The notes below the pieces were generated by a model. That model did not search any database. It saw nothing but the letters and a program-made list of their open reading frames with translations, and was not told where the DNA came from. From JBNJDJ01 sp051744845 (GTDB lineage Bacteria > Bacillota > Clostridia > Peptostreptococcales > Acidaminobacteraceae), in contig JBNJDJ010000012.1 in assembly GCA_051744845.1 (NCBI GenBank), forward strand, positions 1 to 42,109: a stretch of 42,109 nucleotides of DNA, in the 5' to 3' direction. This document shows positions 17,283-26,811 of this stretch, piece after piece. How positions within the stretch are numbered: the first letter of the stretch is position 1; each line of letters begins with the position of its first letter. Position numbers and translations under genes: made by a program.

Positions 17283-19686
17283 AATCCATACCTTTCTTTT
17301 TTAATTTTTTTAACTTAATATATAATTCGTTTTCATTAATATCCATTTTTTTACCATTTAATGGTAATATTTTAATTTCTAAGTTATTTGAATCTATTTT
17401 AAAATCAATAATTTTTATTTCTTTTAATAATTCTAAACAAAAAAGTAATTTAATTTCATTAACGTTTACTTGTTTTTTTAATCTATTAATATCTAAATTT
17501 TTATTTTTAGTTTTAATATATTTATATATTTTTATTAATTCTTTTTTATTTGGAATATTTTTAAAAATATTTAAAATATTTTTTAATCTATTTTTATTTA
17601 AAAAATTACATAATTTTGTATTTTTATTTCGTATTGGTATATCATAAAAAATTATTTGATCATATTTTTTTATATTTACATTTTTTAAAATAGGATTAAT
17701 AAGAATATCCTTTTTACTATTATTTTCAATTGTATTAAAATTAATATTCCAATCAGCAAATTTATTTTCACTTAGTTGGTTAATAGAATCAAGTGAATTA
17801 ATTAAAATCAATTTATCATTTTTATCTGATTTTAGCGAATCTTTTTTAAAAGAAATTTTATCAAAGTCTATTTGTAAAAAATATAAACTATTTTCTTTTA
17901 AACTTTTAAAAAGAGTTTTAATATATTTATCCTTCATATTTTTTGTACTTTTATTTGCTTTCTTGTTTACTTTTTTATTATTTGTATCGCTTATTTTTAT
18001 ATCTTTTATTATAAATTGAGGATTCTTCATATCCATATATTCATTAATATCTAATTGAATAACTAAATTTATTTTTTGATTAGTTTTAATTATTTTATTA
18101 TAATCTGCAAAATTAAAACCAATAGCATCTATTGTAAAATCATTTTTAGATAAAAGCATTTTTAAATGAGAATTCTTTTTTCCTACCAATTTTTTATTTA
18201 TAACATTTGCTTCTTTATATATAAATTTAGGTTTTGGATTTTTTATACCAAATGGTTTTAAAATATTTAATTCATCAATTTTTTTAATTAAAATATCCTT
18301 ATTTTCTATTATACCATCATAATGTAAAATAGGTGTTAAATCATCCGGATTAATATTTTTAATTATATCTTCATTTATTGTTTTAGTAAATTCTTTAAAA
18401 ACACCTTTTTTCAAAGTCAAACCAGCAGCCATTTTGTGACCACCAAAATTTTTAAAAAACTTACTATTTCTTTTAAGTAACTCAAACATATTTAAATTTC
18501 CAATAGAACGAGCAGAACCTTTAATATTTTTCTCATTTTTAGAAAGTACTATTGCAGGCTTATTATACTTTTCAACAATTCTGGATGCAACAATACCTAT
18601 GACTCCTTCATGAAAACCTTCACCTATTACTAAAATAAGCGGTGTATTATCTAAATTAATATTTTTAGATATATATTGTTTAGATTTTAAAAATATAGCT
18701 TTTTCTATCATTTGTCGTTGATTATTTAAATCAGATAATTTACTAGCTAATTTTAAAGCTTCCTTTTCATCATTAGTAGTTAATAATCTAACTCCTAAAT
18801 AAGGATCTGCTAATCTACCACAAGCGTTAATTTGTGGAGCTAATCTATATCCAACAATACCACTTGTAATTTCTTTGTTTTTAAGATCTGAATTTTCAAT
18901 TAAGGCATTAAGCCCAGTATTTACAGGTTTTTTTAAACTTTCTAAACCTTTTTTTGTTATTATTCTATTTTCATCTACCAAAGGTACAATATCTGCTATA
19001 GTAGCAAAAGCTGCTATTTCAATATAGTCTTTATACCATTTTTTTTGTTCTACATTACTCATAGCTTGTACTATTTTAAAAGCAATTGAAGCACCACATA
19101 TCATATCATATGGATAATTATCACTTTTGACTTTAGGGTTAATAATTGAAAAAGCTTCTGGTAACTTATCTCCACATTTATGATGATCAGTTATTATAAC
19201 ATCCATTTTTAATGAATTAATATAATCAACTAAATCAACTGCAGTTATTCCACAATCAACAGTAATAATTAAATTCCCTTGTTTATTAAATATTTGATCT
19301 ATACCTTCTTTACTTAAACCATATCCTTCTTTTTTACGATCGGGTATATAATATTCAACTGGATAATCTATAGATTTAAAGTAATTTACTAATATTGAAA
19401 TAGCAGAAATCCCATCAACATCATAATCACCAAAAATCCAAATTTTTTCATTTTTATTTATTGCTTTATTTATTCTATCAATTACTTTTTGCATATTAGA
19501 AAATAAAAAAGGATCATAAAGATCCTTTATATCAGGATAAACAAATTTTTTAGCCTTCTTTACAGTATCATATCCTCTGCTTATTAATATTTTAGCTGTT
19601 AAAAAAGAGATATCTAGTTCATTAGTTAATTTTGCAATTTTATCTGTATTAATCTTTTTATTTGATTTCCAACGTTTTTTTACCAT
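17266..19686 (-). CDS. recJ: Single-stranded-DNA exonuclease RecJ
   Basis: An 806-residue 5'-3' ssDNA exonuclease used in recombination and repair. The DHH-family motifs appear in order: FGDYDVDG near 88-95, VDCGITA, ITDHHKCG and the DHHA1-type GGHKMAAG near 420. An OB-fold segment follows, then a lysine-rich linker at about 575-600 and a C-terminal domain of about 200 residues, as in other Firmicutes RecJ proteins. I use the ATG at 19686 instead of an in-frame GTG 6 nt earlier, because AGGTG is too close to the GTG. It begins within a few bases of the lapA-like stop codon. Confidence 0.93.
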   Translation of the reverse strand: MVKKRWKSNKKINTDKIAKLTNELDISFLTAKILISRGYDTVKKAKKFVYPDIKDLYDPFLFSNMQKVIDRINKAINKNEKIWIFGDYDVDGISAISILVNYFKSIDYPVEYYIPDRKKEGYGLSKEGIDQIFNKQGNLIITVDCGITAVDLVDYINSLKMDVIITDHHKCGDKLPEAFSIINPKVKSDNYPYDMICGASIAFKIVQAMSNVEQKKWYKDYIEIAAFATIADIVPLVDENRIITKKGLESLKKPVNTGLNALIENSDLKNKEITSGIVGYRLAPQINACGRLADPYLGVRLLTTNDEKEALKLASKLSDLNNQRQMIEKAIFLKSKQYISKNINLDNTPLILVIGEGFHEGVIGIVASRIVEKYNKPAIVLSKNEKNIKGSARSIGNLNMFELLKRNSKFFKNFGGHKMAAGLTLKKGVFKEFTKTINEDIIKNINPDDLTPILHYDGIIENKDILIKKIDELNILKPFGIKNPKPKFIYKEANVINKKLVGKKNSHLKMLLSKNDFTIDAIGFNFADYNKIIKTNQKINLVIQLDINEYMDMKNPQFIIKDIKISDTNNKKVNKKANKSTKNMKDKYIKTLFKSLKENSLYFLQIDFDKISFKKDSLKSDKNDKLILINSLDSINQLSENKFADWNINFNTIENNSKKDILINPILKNVNIKKYDQIIFYDIPIRNKNTKLCNFLNKNRLKNILNIFKNIPNKKELIKIYKYIKTKNKNLDINRLKKQVNVNEIKLLFCLELLKEIKIIDFKIDSNNLEIKILPLNGKKMDINENELYIKLKKLKKKGMDYEFRR

Positions 19687-19692
19687 AAACAC

Positions 19693-20040
19693 CTACTTTT
19701 GTTTATCTTTTAAAGTTTCCTTATCATTTAATTTCTTTTGAATCTTATCAATTTTTTCATCTTTTTTTACAATTTGATCATGCAAATTGTTAATTTTATC
19801 ATTTAATGAACTTTTTTCTTTTTTGAGATTTTTAATTTTTTTTGATTTTTTCAAAGACTTAAAAATATTTACTAAGTACATAATAATTGCACCTAAAACT
19901 GCAGAAATTAAAATTACAATTGCCAACGAAATTTCAAATTGAGTTACTAATAAGTTCAAAGTAACAACAGCTGAATTTAATCCAGCAAATATTGCTATAA
20001 TTATAGCAAAAATCAACGTTAAAATAACAGTAAATTGCAT
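19693..20040 (-). CDS. LapA-domain membrane protein (DUF1049 type)
   Basis: A 115-residue inner-membrane protein with two hydrophobic helices (about 3-24 and 38-60) and a charged cytoplasmic coiled-coil tail (about 65-115). The NSAVVTLNLL segment between the helices is typical of the LapA/DUF1049 family. In Gram-negative bacteria LapA helps control lipopolysaccharide synthesis; in Firmicutes the role is not established. It lies between secF and recJ with AGGAGG before the ATG. Confidence 0.8.
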   Translation of the reverse strand: MQFTVILTLIFAIIIAIFAGLNSAVVTLNLLVTQFEISLAIVILISAVLGAIIMYLVNIFKSLKKSKKIKNLKKEKSSLNDKINNLHDQIVKKDEKIDKIQKKLNDKETLKDKQK

Positions 20041-20076
20041 AAATATCCTCCTTATCTCTTTTTTAACTTATTTTAA

Positions 20077-20928
20077 TTAACTCTTCTTTGTTTTTAAAAT
20101 TGCCCATACTGGAGAAGCTATAAATATTGAAGAATACGTTCCAGCCAATACCCCTGCTAATAAAGGTGTTGCAAATTCTTTAATTGAAGGAGTTCCTAGA
20201 ACAAATAAAGAGCCTATTACTAATAGTGTTGTTAAAGATGTAAATATAGATCTTAAAATTGTTTGATCAATACTTAATGATGCAATCTCAAAATTGTTTT
20301 TAGATTTTTTTCTTCTTATATTTTCTCTAATCCTATCAAATACAACAATTGTATCATTTATTGAATATCCTACAACTGTTAAAATTGCAGCGATAAAAGA
20401 TGAATTTACTGGAATATTAAAAATTGCATAAACTGCTAATAATATTAGTACATCATGTATTAATGCAATAATCGATGCAAAACCAAATAATAATTCAAAT
20501 CTAAACCAAATATATATTAACATACATACACCTGCTAATAGTATAGCAGTAAATGCTTTTTGTCGAATTTCATTTCCTACAGATGAACTAAATTGTTCAG
20601 CTCCTAAAAATGTACCATTTAATTTTTCTTCAAACTTTTCACTAATCTCTATTCTCTGGTCATTAGATAAAGACTTTTTAGAAGTTCTAATAATAACTTC
20701 TTGGTTTTCACTACCTGCATGTATAATTTCTTCATCTAAATCATAAGAAGTCAAAACATCTTTAATCTTATCTATCTCAATCTTTTCTTCAAACTCATAT
20801 CTTAACATTGTACCGCCAGTAAAATCTATCCCTAAATTCAAACCATTTATAAATGCAAAGCCCATACCAACAATTATAATTATTGCTGATAATATAAACC
20901 ATTTTTTATATTTGTGCGCAATATTCAT
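20077..20928 (-). CDS. secF: Protein translocase subunit SecF
   Basis: A 283-residue membrane subunit of the SecDF complex, which uses the proton or sodium gradient to pull secreted proteins off the SecYEG channel. It has the N-terminal GLDFTGG motif, a short extracytoplasmic domain (about 40-120) and a five-helix RND-type bundle with VGYSINDTIVVFDRIREN near 190-205. It follows secD by 11 bp, its AGGAGG overlapping the secD stop region. SecD and SecF are separate genes here, not fused as in Bacillus. Confidence 0.96.
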   Translation of the reverse strand: MNIAHKYKKWFILSAIIIIVGMGFAFINGLNLGIDFTGGTMLRYEFEEKIEIDKIKDVLTSYDLDEEIIHAGSENQEVIIRTSKKSLSNDQRIEISEKFEEKLNGTFLGAEQFSSSVGNEIRQKAFTAILLAGVCMLIYIWFRFELLFGFASIIALIHDVLILLAVYAIFNIPVNSSFIAAILTVVGYSINDTIVVFDRIRENIRRKKSKNNFEIASLSIDQTILRSIFTSLTTLLVIGSLFVLGTPSIKEFATPLLAGVLAGTYSSIFIASPVWAILKTKKS

Positions 20929-20939
20929 TTTATTTCCTC

Positions 20940-22235
20940 CTATGCTCTATAAAATTTCTTATTATTAAATACATCAAATACTAATCCATTCATTAAAATT
21001 GCTTTTGTAACAATAATTGCTGTAAACATCGATGCTACAATACCTATCATCAATGTAATTGCAAAACCTTTAATAGGTCCTTGTCCAAAGTTATATAAAA
21101 CAATACCTGCAATTAATGTAGTTATATTGGCATCTATAATTGTACGCATAGCTCGTTGATAACCAAAATTTAATGATGAACGCACAGTTTTTCCGTTTTT
21201 TAATTCTTCCTTTAATCTTTCAAAAATAATAACATTTGCATCTACAGCCATACCTAACGAAAGTACTAAACCAGCAATTCCTGGTAAAGTTAGAGTTGCT
21301 CCAAATGCATTTAAAATTATTAATAAAAGCGATGCATATAATGAAAGTGAGATTGAAGCAATAAATCCAGGTAATTTATAATAGATTATTAAAAATAATA
21401 CTACTAACGCTAAACCAATTTTAGCTGCATCTACAGCTTTTGACATTGCATTTAAACCTAATGTAGGTCCTATTACTGATGTTTGAATTTCTTTCATTTC
21501 AACTGGTAATGCTCCACCTCTTATTAATGAAGCTAAAGCCGATGCTCTTTCATAACTAAAATCACCTGAAATAATAGCTTCACCATTTGCAATAGGTTCA
21601 TTTGGATCAGCCATTGGTGCTGAAATTACTTTCCCATCTAACATTATAGGTATTTGACCACCTTTTTTAGTAGCTTCATAAAATGCATCTGTACCTGATG
21701 AATTTAATTCTAAAGCAACAGCAGGATTTCCATTTTGATCTTTTGTAACAAAAGAATCTTTTACATCCTTACCTTTTAAAACTTCTTCATATTTGAAATC
21801 TTCTTTAGTCATATCTTGGATTACTTGTGTAGATTGATTTCCTTGAGGAATAGCTCTTAAAAATTCTAACTGAGCAGTATCTCCTATTACTTTTAAAGCT
21901 TCTTGTGTATTTTTTACTCCTGGCAATTCTATTCTTATTCTATCTTCACCTTGAATCGTAATATTAGGTTCTGTTAAACCAAATTCATCAATTCTTTTAG
22001 ACATTACACTTTGTACTTGGTTCATTGTTTTTTGAAGCTCTGCTCCTTTTTTATCAGTCTGTGCCTCATATACAACAACAATACCACCTTTAATATCTAA
22101 ACCTAATTTAACCGAATCTTGAATTGGATCTATTTTATATGACCCTAAATTTAATCCATTAATTGAAACAAAAACAATTAATAAAATTGCTGCTAAAATT
22201 AATGAAAACTTTGACTTATTATTTTTACTTCTCAC
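20940..22235 (-). CDS. secD: Protein translocase subunit SecD
   Basis: A membrane subunit of the SecDF translocation motor, about 431 residues. It shows the N-terminal helix, the LGLDIKGG motif, a P1-type extracytoplasmic domain (about 60-240) and an RND-type helix bundle with LGMAVDANVIIFERLKEE. An ATG at 22244 directly abuts AGGAGG with no spacing, so I prefer the GTG three codons later at 22235, which has a normal 9-nt spacing; the protein changes by only three residues. It is followed at once by secF. Confidence 0.94.
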   Translation of the reverse strand: MRSKNNKSKFSLILAAILLIVFVSINGLNLGSYKIDPIQDSVKLGLDIKGGIVVVYEAQTDKKGAELQKTMNQVQSVMSKRIDEFGLTEPNITIQGEDRIRIELPGVKNTQEALKVIGDTAQLEFLRAIPQGNQSTQVIQDMTKEDFKYEEVLKGKDVKDSFVTKDQNGNPAVALELNSSGTDAFYEATKKGGQIPIMLDGKVISAPMADPNEPIANGEAIISGDFSYERASALASLIRGGALPVEMKEIQTSVIGPTLGLNAMSKAVDAAKIGLALVVLFLIIYYKLPGFIASISLSLYASLLLIILNAFGATLTLPGIAGLVLSLGMAVDANVIIFERLKEELKNGKTVRSSLNFGYQRAMRTIIDANITTLIAGIVLYNFGQGPIKGFAITLMIGIVASMFTAIIVTKAILMNGLVFDVFNNKKFYRA

Positions 22236-22256
22236 TTTACTCATCCTCCTAATATA

Positions 22257-22760
22257 TTATTTTTTATATTTATTTGATAATTCAACATAATGTTTAGCAG
22301 ATTTTTTGATTTTTTCAATTTCCTTTTCAGTTAATTCCCTTACTACCTTTGCAGGGGAACCTAAAACTAAAGAGTTTTTAGGTATTTCAGTTCTTTCAGT
22401 AACTAAACTTCCTGCTCCTATAATAACATTTTTATTTATTTTTGCATCTGATAATATAATAGCTCCCATTCCAATAAGAACATTATCATCTATATTACAC
22501 GAATGAATTACTGCACTATGACCTATAGTTACATTTTTACCTATTATTGTTTCTTTTGAACTATCTACATGTACTACAGAATTATCTTGAACATTAGTAT
22601 TTTTGCCAATTTTTATTTTACCAACATCTCCTCTAATAACAGTTTTATACCAAATGCTAGTAAATTCATCTATAGATACATCTCCTATAATATCACATGA
22701 TTTAGCAGTAAAACAACTTTTATGAATTTGAGGTGATTTTTTTTCAAATGAGTAATTCAT
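22257..22760 (-). CDS. Gamma-carbonic anhydrase-like hexapeptide-repeat protein
   Basis: A 167-residue left-handed beta-helix protein of the YrdA/PaaY/gamma-carbonic-anhydrase group. Hexapeptide repeats run from about 15 to 145. Metal-ligand-type histidines appear in VQDNSVVHVD and in TIGHSAVIHS, as in gamma-carbonic anhydrases, and the C-terminal tail is helical. Many relatives lack measured activity, so the function is tentative. It lies between scfB and secD; its GGAGG overlaps the end of scfB. It appears to be an insertion in the otherwise usual scf-secDF neighbourhood. Confidence 0.85.
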   Translation of the reverse strand: MNYSFEKKSPQIHKSCFTAKSCDIIGDVSIDEFTSIWYKTVIRGDVGKIKIGKNTNVQDNSVVHVDSSKETIIGKNVTIGHSAVIHSCNIDDNVLIGMGAIILSDAKINKNVIIGAGSLVTERTEIPKNSLVLGSPAKVVRELTEKEIEKIKKSAKHYVELSNKYKK

Positions 22761-22761
22761 A

Positions 22762-24108
22762 CTAACCCTCCATAGCTAACTTAGCTTTTATATATATAGA
22801 ATTTTCAATTCTCTTTTTTTCCATTTCACAACCTAATTGATAAGGTTTTTTAAAATCTCCATTTACATTATAAGCATTTGCATGACATCCACCACTACAA
22901 AAGAATCTAGCCCAACAATCTTTGCAATCATCTTTACTTAATACATTTGCTTCATTAAATTTATTACCTATTGAATAATCATTTATACCTGTAGATATAT
23001 TTCCCATTTTAAATTCATCTTTTTCAACAAATTGATGACATGGATAAATATCTCCATTCGGTGTTATAGCAACATATTCTAAGCCTGCACCACAACCTCT
23101 AATTTTCTTTAAATAGCAAGGAGTATCATCTAAATCAATATTAAAATGAAAAAATTCAAATTCATTTTTTTTATTATTTAACTTTCTTTCTATATATTTT
23201 TCAGCTAATATATCATATTCTTTAAAAATATTTTTTAAATCTTTTTCTTTTAAAGAATATTCATTTTCCTTATCGGTAACTACAGGTTCAATTGATAAAG
23301 ATTTAAATCCTTTATTAGCTAAATGTAGGACATCTTTAGAAAAATCAGTATTATATCCGGTAAAAGTCCCTCTAAGATAATACAATTTATCTCTATTTTC
23401 TATCAAGTTTTTAAATTTTGGTAAAATCTTATCATAAGTACCTTTATGATTTTTATCATATCTCATACGATCATTAACTTCTTTTCTACCGTCAATACTT
23501 AATACTACATTATCCATATGTTTATTAATGAATTCAATTTTGTCTTCATCTAATAATAAACCGTTTGTTGTTATAGTAAATCTGAAATTTTTGTTATATT
23601 TTTCTTCAAGTATTTTACTATATTTAACAAGTTTTTTAACTACTTCAAAATTCATAAGTGGTTCTCCGCCAAAAAAATCCACTTCTAAATTTTTTCTGTT
23701 TTTAGATTTTTCAGCTAAAAACTCTAGTGATTTTTTCCCAACTTCCAAAGACATTAAATCTCTTTTTCTCTTTTTATAATCTCCTTGTGAAGCAAAACAA
23801 TATTTACATTTCATATTGCAATCGTGAGCAATATGCAAACACATAGCTTTTATAGCTGGTTTATTAAATATTTCAAAATTATTCTTTTTTACTTGTTTAG
23901 TAAATAATTGTTCTTTATCTATCAAAGATTTGATTTCTTCAATACCTTTTTTTATTTTACTTTCCTTATATTTATTTTTAAAATCATTTTTTTCAAAATT
24001 TGGATAATACTCTAAAAGATAAAAAATTAAGTCATCAACTAAATGTATTGAACCGCTATTAATATCTAGTACTATATTATAATCATCTTTTTTAAATTTA
24101 TGAATCAT
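22762..24108 (-). CDS. scfB: SCIFF maturase, radical SAM/SPASM thioether-forming enzyme
   Basis: A 448-residue radical SAM peptide maturase. C97, C101 and C104 (CNMKCKYC) hold the SAM-binding cluster. The C-terminal SPASM region (about 335-430) is rich in cysteines, including CGAGLEYVAI, PCHQF, CKDCWARFFCSGGC and GCEMEKK, for two auxiliary clusters. An N-terminal peptide-recognition domain (RRE-like, about 1-80) precedes the barrel. The enzyme forms cysteine-to-threonine alpha-carbon thioethers in the SCIFF peptide, whose gene lies just upstream. A terminator hairpin sits between the two genes. The biological purpose of SCIFF is not settled in the literature known to me. Family call is strong given the partner. 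Confidence 0.94.
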   Translation of the reverse strand: MIHKFKKDDYNIVLDINSGSIHLVDDLIFYLLEYYPNFEKNDFKNKYKESKIKKGIEEIKSLIDKEQLFTKQVKKNNFEIFNKPAIKAMCLHIAHDCNMKCKYCFASQGDYKKRKRDLMSLEVGKKSLEFLAEKSKNRKNLEVDFFGGEPLMNFEVVKKLVKYSKILEEKYNKNFRFTITTNGLLLDEDKIEFINKHMDNVVLSIDGRKEVNDRMRYDKNHKGTYDKILPKFKNLIENRDKLYYLRGTFTGYNTDFSKDVLHLANKGFKSLSIEPVVTDKENEYSLKEKDLKNIFKEYDILAEKYIERKLNNKKNEFEFFHFNIDLDDTPCYLKKIRGCGAGLEYVAITPNGDIYPCHQFVEKDEFKMGNISTGINDYSIGNKFNEANVLSKDDCKDCWARFFCSGGCHANAYNVNGDFKKPYQLGCEMEKKRIENSIYIKAKLAMEG

Positions 24109-24136
24109 TTTTCCCTTTCTTTAAATGTCAAAAAAA

Positions 24137-24154
24137 AAGCAGCTAATGCTGCTT
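24137..24154 (-). terminator. Terminator or attenuator between scfA and scfB
   Basis: On the minus strand a 7-bp stem (AAGCAGC / GCTGCTT, loop ATTA) begins two bases after the scfA stop codon and is followed by a long T run (24130-24136). It would end most transcripts after the peptide gene and let a fraction read into the maturase. Confidence 0.85.
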
Positions 24155-24155
24155 A

Positions 24156-24296
24156 TTAGTCTCGCTCACATCCTTGATTTCCAACAGTACAAGAAGTTTT
24201 GCAAGCTGATTGACATGATGTTTGACACTCACCACATCCATCTTTTGTACTGATTTTATGATTTGTTCCAATTTTAATAGTCTTAATATGTTCCAT
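24156..24296 (-). CDS. scfA: SCIFF peptide, six-cysteine ranthipeptide precursor
   Basis: A 46-residue ribosomal peptide too short for standard gene callers. Six cysteines at 21, 24, 28, 32, 36 and 43 lie in the signature core CGECQTSCQSACKTSC, followed by TVGNQGCERD; this is the 'six cysteines in forty-five residues' family found across Clostridia. The first 20 residues (MEHIKTIKIGTNHKISTKDG) are the leader. The maturase ScfB is encoded next, and would link cysteines to threonines in the core. AGGAGG precedes the ATG, and the gene has its own promoter upstream. Identification is essentially certain. Confidence 0.97.
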   Translation of the reverse strand: MEHIKTIKIGTNHKISTKDGCGECQTSCQSACKTSCTVGNQGCERD

Positions 24297-24319
24297 AATT
24301 CCTCCTTAATACCGATTTT

Positions 24320-24328
24320 ATTGTATCA
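24320..24328 (-). promoter_or_regulatory. Extended -10 promoter of scfA
   Basis: The minus strand reads TGATACAAT (-10 TACAAT at 24320-24325) with a partial -35, TTATCA, 17 bp upstream. Transcription would start about 17 nt before the scfA start codon, giving the peptide its own promoter separate from yajC. Confidence 0.6.
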
Positions 24329-24355
24329 TAGTGGAAAAAAATGATAAAGAAAAAA

Positions 24356-24622
24356 TTATTTTTTTATTTTTTGTCTAACAGCCCATCTTTTAATTGTTAA
24401 AGAATCTTCATTAGGCTTTGTTTTAATAACTAAATTATCACCTTCAATATTAACAATTTGAGCTAAAACTCCTCCGATTGAAACAATTTCATCACCTTTT
24501 TTTAGGTTTTGTCTCATCTCTTCAACCTCTTTTTTTTGTTGCCTTTGTGGTCTTATAAAGAAAAAGTAAAACGCTGCTATAATCCCACCATAAATTAAAA
24601 TTGATATTACTGTTTGACTCAT
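24356..24622 (-). CDS. yajC: Preprotein translocase accessory subunit YajC
   Basis: An 88-residue single-pass membrane protein that associates with SecDF. One N-terminal helix (about 5-23) ends in FFFIRPQRQQKKE, the family signature, and a small cytoplasmic domain follows with GDEIVSIGGVLAQIV. It sits between tgt and the scf genes, upstream of secD and secF, the classic tgt-yajC-secDF arrangement with the SCIFF genes inserted. The gene starts 31 bp after tgt. Confidence 0.95.
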   Translation of the reverse strand: MSQTVISILIYGGIIAAFYFFFIRPQRQQKKEVEEMRQNLKKGDEIVSIGGVLAQIVNIEGDNLVIKTKPNEDSLTIKRWAVRQKIKK

Positions 24623-24653
24623 TTTTGCCTCCCTTTAAATTTTATTATATTAT

Positions 24654-25772
24654 TTATTCATTATAACCATAAGATTTATAAAAATCATTTTTAAATTGTA
24701 AAAATCTATCTTCTTTTATTGAATCTCTAATATTTTCAGTTAATTGTAATAAAAAGTTCAAATTATGAATTGTAACAAGTCGTGCTCCTAAAATTTCATT
24801 TTCTTTTACCAAATGTCTTATATACGCTCTAGTATAGTTTTTACAAGCATAACAATCACATTTACTATCTAAAGGTGTGAAATCTTCTTTGAATTGTGCA
24901 TTTTTCATATTCAATCTGCCTTTTGAAGTCATTGCTGTACCATTCCTAGCAACTCTTGTTGGAAAAACACAATCAAACATATCAATACCTCGTTCAACTG
25001 CTTCAAATATATAATCTGGTGTACCAACTCCCATTAAGTATCTAGGCTTATCTTTAGGTAAAAGTGGTGTGGTATAATCTAGAACTTCTAACATTAAGTC
25101 TTTAGGTTCTCCAACACTTAAACCACCTATAGCATATCCTGGAAAGCCAATTTCTTTAATTTCCTTAGCACTTTGCTCTCTCAAATCTTTATACATTCCT
25201 CCTTGTACAATACCAAATAAAGATTGAGTATCAGGATTTTTATGTGCTTCTTTACATCTTTTAGCCCAACGAGTAGTTCTTTCAAGAGAATTTTTTACAT
25301 AATCTCTATCTGCTGGATACGGAGCACATTCATCAAAAGCCATAATTATATCTGCTCCTAAAGAATTTTGTATTTCTATAGATTTTTCAGGCGATATAAA
25401 ATGCTTAGATCCATCTATAAATGATTTGAAATTTACTCCTTTTTCTTCTATATCCCGTAATTCTGCTAATGAAAAAACTTGAAATCCACCACTATCAGTT
25501 AGTATTGGCCCATCCCAATTCATAAATTCATGTAATCCTCCAGCTTTTTCAATCAATTTATGTCCTGGTCTTAAATATAAATGTAATGTATTAGATAAAA
25601 TTATTTGAGACTCAATTTCTTTTAATTCTTCAGGAGTCATTGCTTTAACAGTTGCTTTTGTACCAACTGGCATAAAAATTGGAGTTTCAATTTCTCCGTG
25701 TAAAGTTTCTATTTTACCTAATCTTGCTTTTGTTTTTTTGCTTTCTTTTAATAATGTATACTTTAAACTCAT
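24654..25772 (-). CDS. tgt: tRNA-guanine transglycosylase
   Basis: A 372-residue enzyme that exchanges guanine-34 for the queuosine precursor preQ1 in tRNAs with GUN anticodons. Visible are the catalytic segment DSGGFQVFSL, the QGGMYKDLR and GGLSVGE base-binding loops, and the zinc site CDCYACKNYTRAYIRHL near the C-terminus. Length is standard for bacteria. It follows queA by 12 bp, the queuosine pathway order, with GGAGG before the ATG. No preQ1 synthesis genes or riboswitch are visible in the window. Confidence 0.97.
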   Translation of the reverse strand: MSLKYTLLKESKKTKARLGKIETLHGEIETPIFMPVGTKATVKAMTPEELKEIESQIILSNTLHLYLRPGHKLIEKAGGLHEFMNWDGPILTDSGGFQVFSLAELRDIEEKGVNFKSFIDGSKHFISPEKSIEIQNSLGADIIMAFDECAPYPADRDYVKNSLERTTRWAKRCKEAHKNPDTQSLFGIVQGGMYKDLREQSAKEIKEIGFPGYAIGGLSVGEPKDLMLEVLDYTTPLLPKDKPRYLMGVGTPDYIFEAVERGIDMFDCVFPTRVARNGTAMTSKGRLNMKNAQFKEDFTPLDSKCDCYACKNYTRAYIRHLVKENEILGARLVTIHNLNFLLQLTENIRDSIKEDRFLQFKNDFYKSYGYNE

Positions 25773-25784
25773 ATAACCTCCAAA

Positions 25785-26810
25785 TTATTTAATAAACATA
25801 GCATCGCCAAAAGAAAAGAATCGATATTCTAAATCAATTGCTTTTTGATATGCATTTAATATATTTTCTCTTGTTGATATAGCACTTACTAACATAATTA
25901 ATGTTGATTCTGGTAAATGAAAATTTGTTATTAAACCATCAATAACATTTATTTCTTTTCCTGGGTAAATAAATATATCTGTTTCATCTGAATCTGGACG
26001 TATCTTACCATATTTTTTATAAACTGACTCTAAAGTTCTAGTAGAAGTTGTACCTACTGCATAAACTTTTTTACCTTTTTCCTTTGTTTTATTAATCAAA
26101 TCTGCAGTTTCCTTATTTAATTCATAATACTCTGAATGCATATTATGATCTTGTATTTCTTCTGTATTTACAGGTCTAAAAGTTCCTAGCCCTACATGTA
26201 GAGTAACATAACCTATATTAATACCACTTTGTTTTAATTTATCTAAGTATTCTTTGGTAAAATGCAGACCAGCTGTTGGTGCAGCTGCTGATCCTTCAAT
26301 TTCAGAGTAAACTGTTTGATATCTATCTTGTTCTTTTAATTCTTTTTTTATATATGGAGGTAGAGGCATTGTTCCGATTTTATTTAATACGTTTAAAAAA
26401 TTTCCCTCATAATTAAAAAACTTAATTTTTCTAGTTCCACCGTCACCATATCCAATTATTTCACCTCTTAACAAACCATCTCCAAATGTGAATTTAGCAC
26501 CTTTTTTAGCCTTTTTACCAGGCTTAACTAATGTCTTCCATATATTATCTTTTAATCTTTCTAAAAGCAAAAATTCTACATTAGCTCCTGTATCTTTAAT
26601 ACCATAAATTCTAGCCGGTAATACTTTTGAATTATTTAATATCAAAGTATCCCCTTTATCTAAAAAGTTTATTAAATTTTTAAATTTCTCATCTTCAATA
26701 TTACCATCTTCTTTATCTAAAATCATAAGTCTTGAATCAGTTCTATTTTCAAGTGGTTCTTGAGCTATTAATCTATCTGGTAGATCAAAATAAAAATCAC
26801 TTTTTTTCAT
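25785..26810 (-). CDS. queA: S-adenosylmethionine:tRNA ribosyltransferase-isomerase
   Basis: A 341-residue enzyme that transfers the ribosyl part of SAM to preQ1 in tRNA to make epoxyqueuosine. Diagnostic segments are FDLPDRLIAQEP at the N-terminus, LNNSKVLPARI, the AAPTAGLHFT motif, HVGLGTFRPV and NFHLPESTLIMLVSA. Full length. Its AGGAG ribosome site lies in the last codons of spoIID, which ends one base before the queA region, so the two are coupled. Tgt follows directly. Confidence 0.97.
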   Translation of the reverse strand: MKKSDFYFDLPDRLIAQEPLENRTDSRLMILDKEDGNIEDEKFKNLINFLDKGDTLILNNSKVLPARIYGIKDTGANVEFLLLERLKDNIWKTLVKPGKKAKKGAKFTFGDGLLRGEIIGYGDGGTRKIKFFNYEGNFLNVLNKIGTMPLPPYIKKELKEQDRYQTVYSEIEGSAAAPTAGLHFTKEYLDKLKQSGINIGYVTLHVGLGTFRPVNTEEIQDHNMHSEYYELNKETADLINKTKEKGKKVYAVGTTSTRTLESVYKKYGKIRPDSDETDIFIYPGKEINVIDGLITNFHLPESTLIMLVSAISTRENILNAYQKAIDLEYRFFSFGDAMFIK

Positions 26811-26811
26811 C

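Noticed and set aside
23528..23779. Plus-strand open frame opposite scfB
   Set aside because: It is antisense to the conserved radical SAM domain and has no start signals.
24130..24160. A-rich tract near scfA as a slippage or frameshift site
   Set aside because: It lies after the scfA stop codon and is the T run of the terminator on the transcribed strand.
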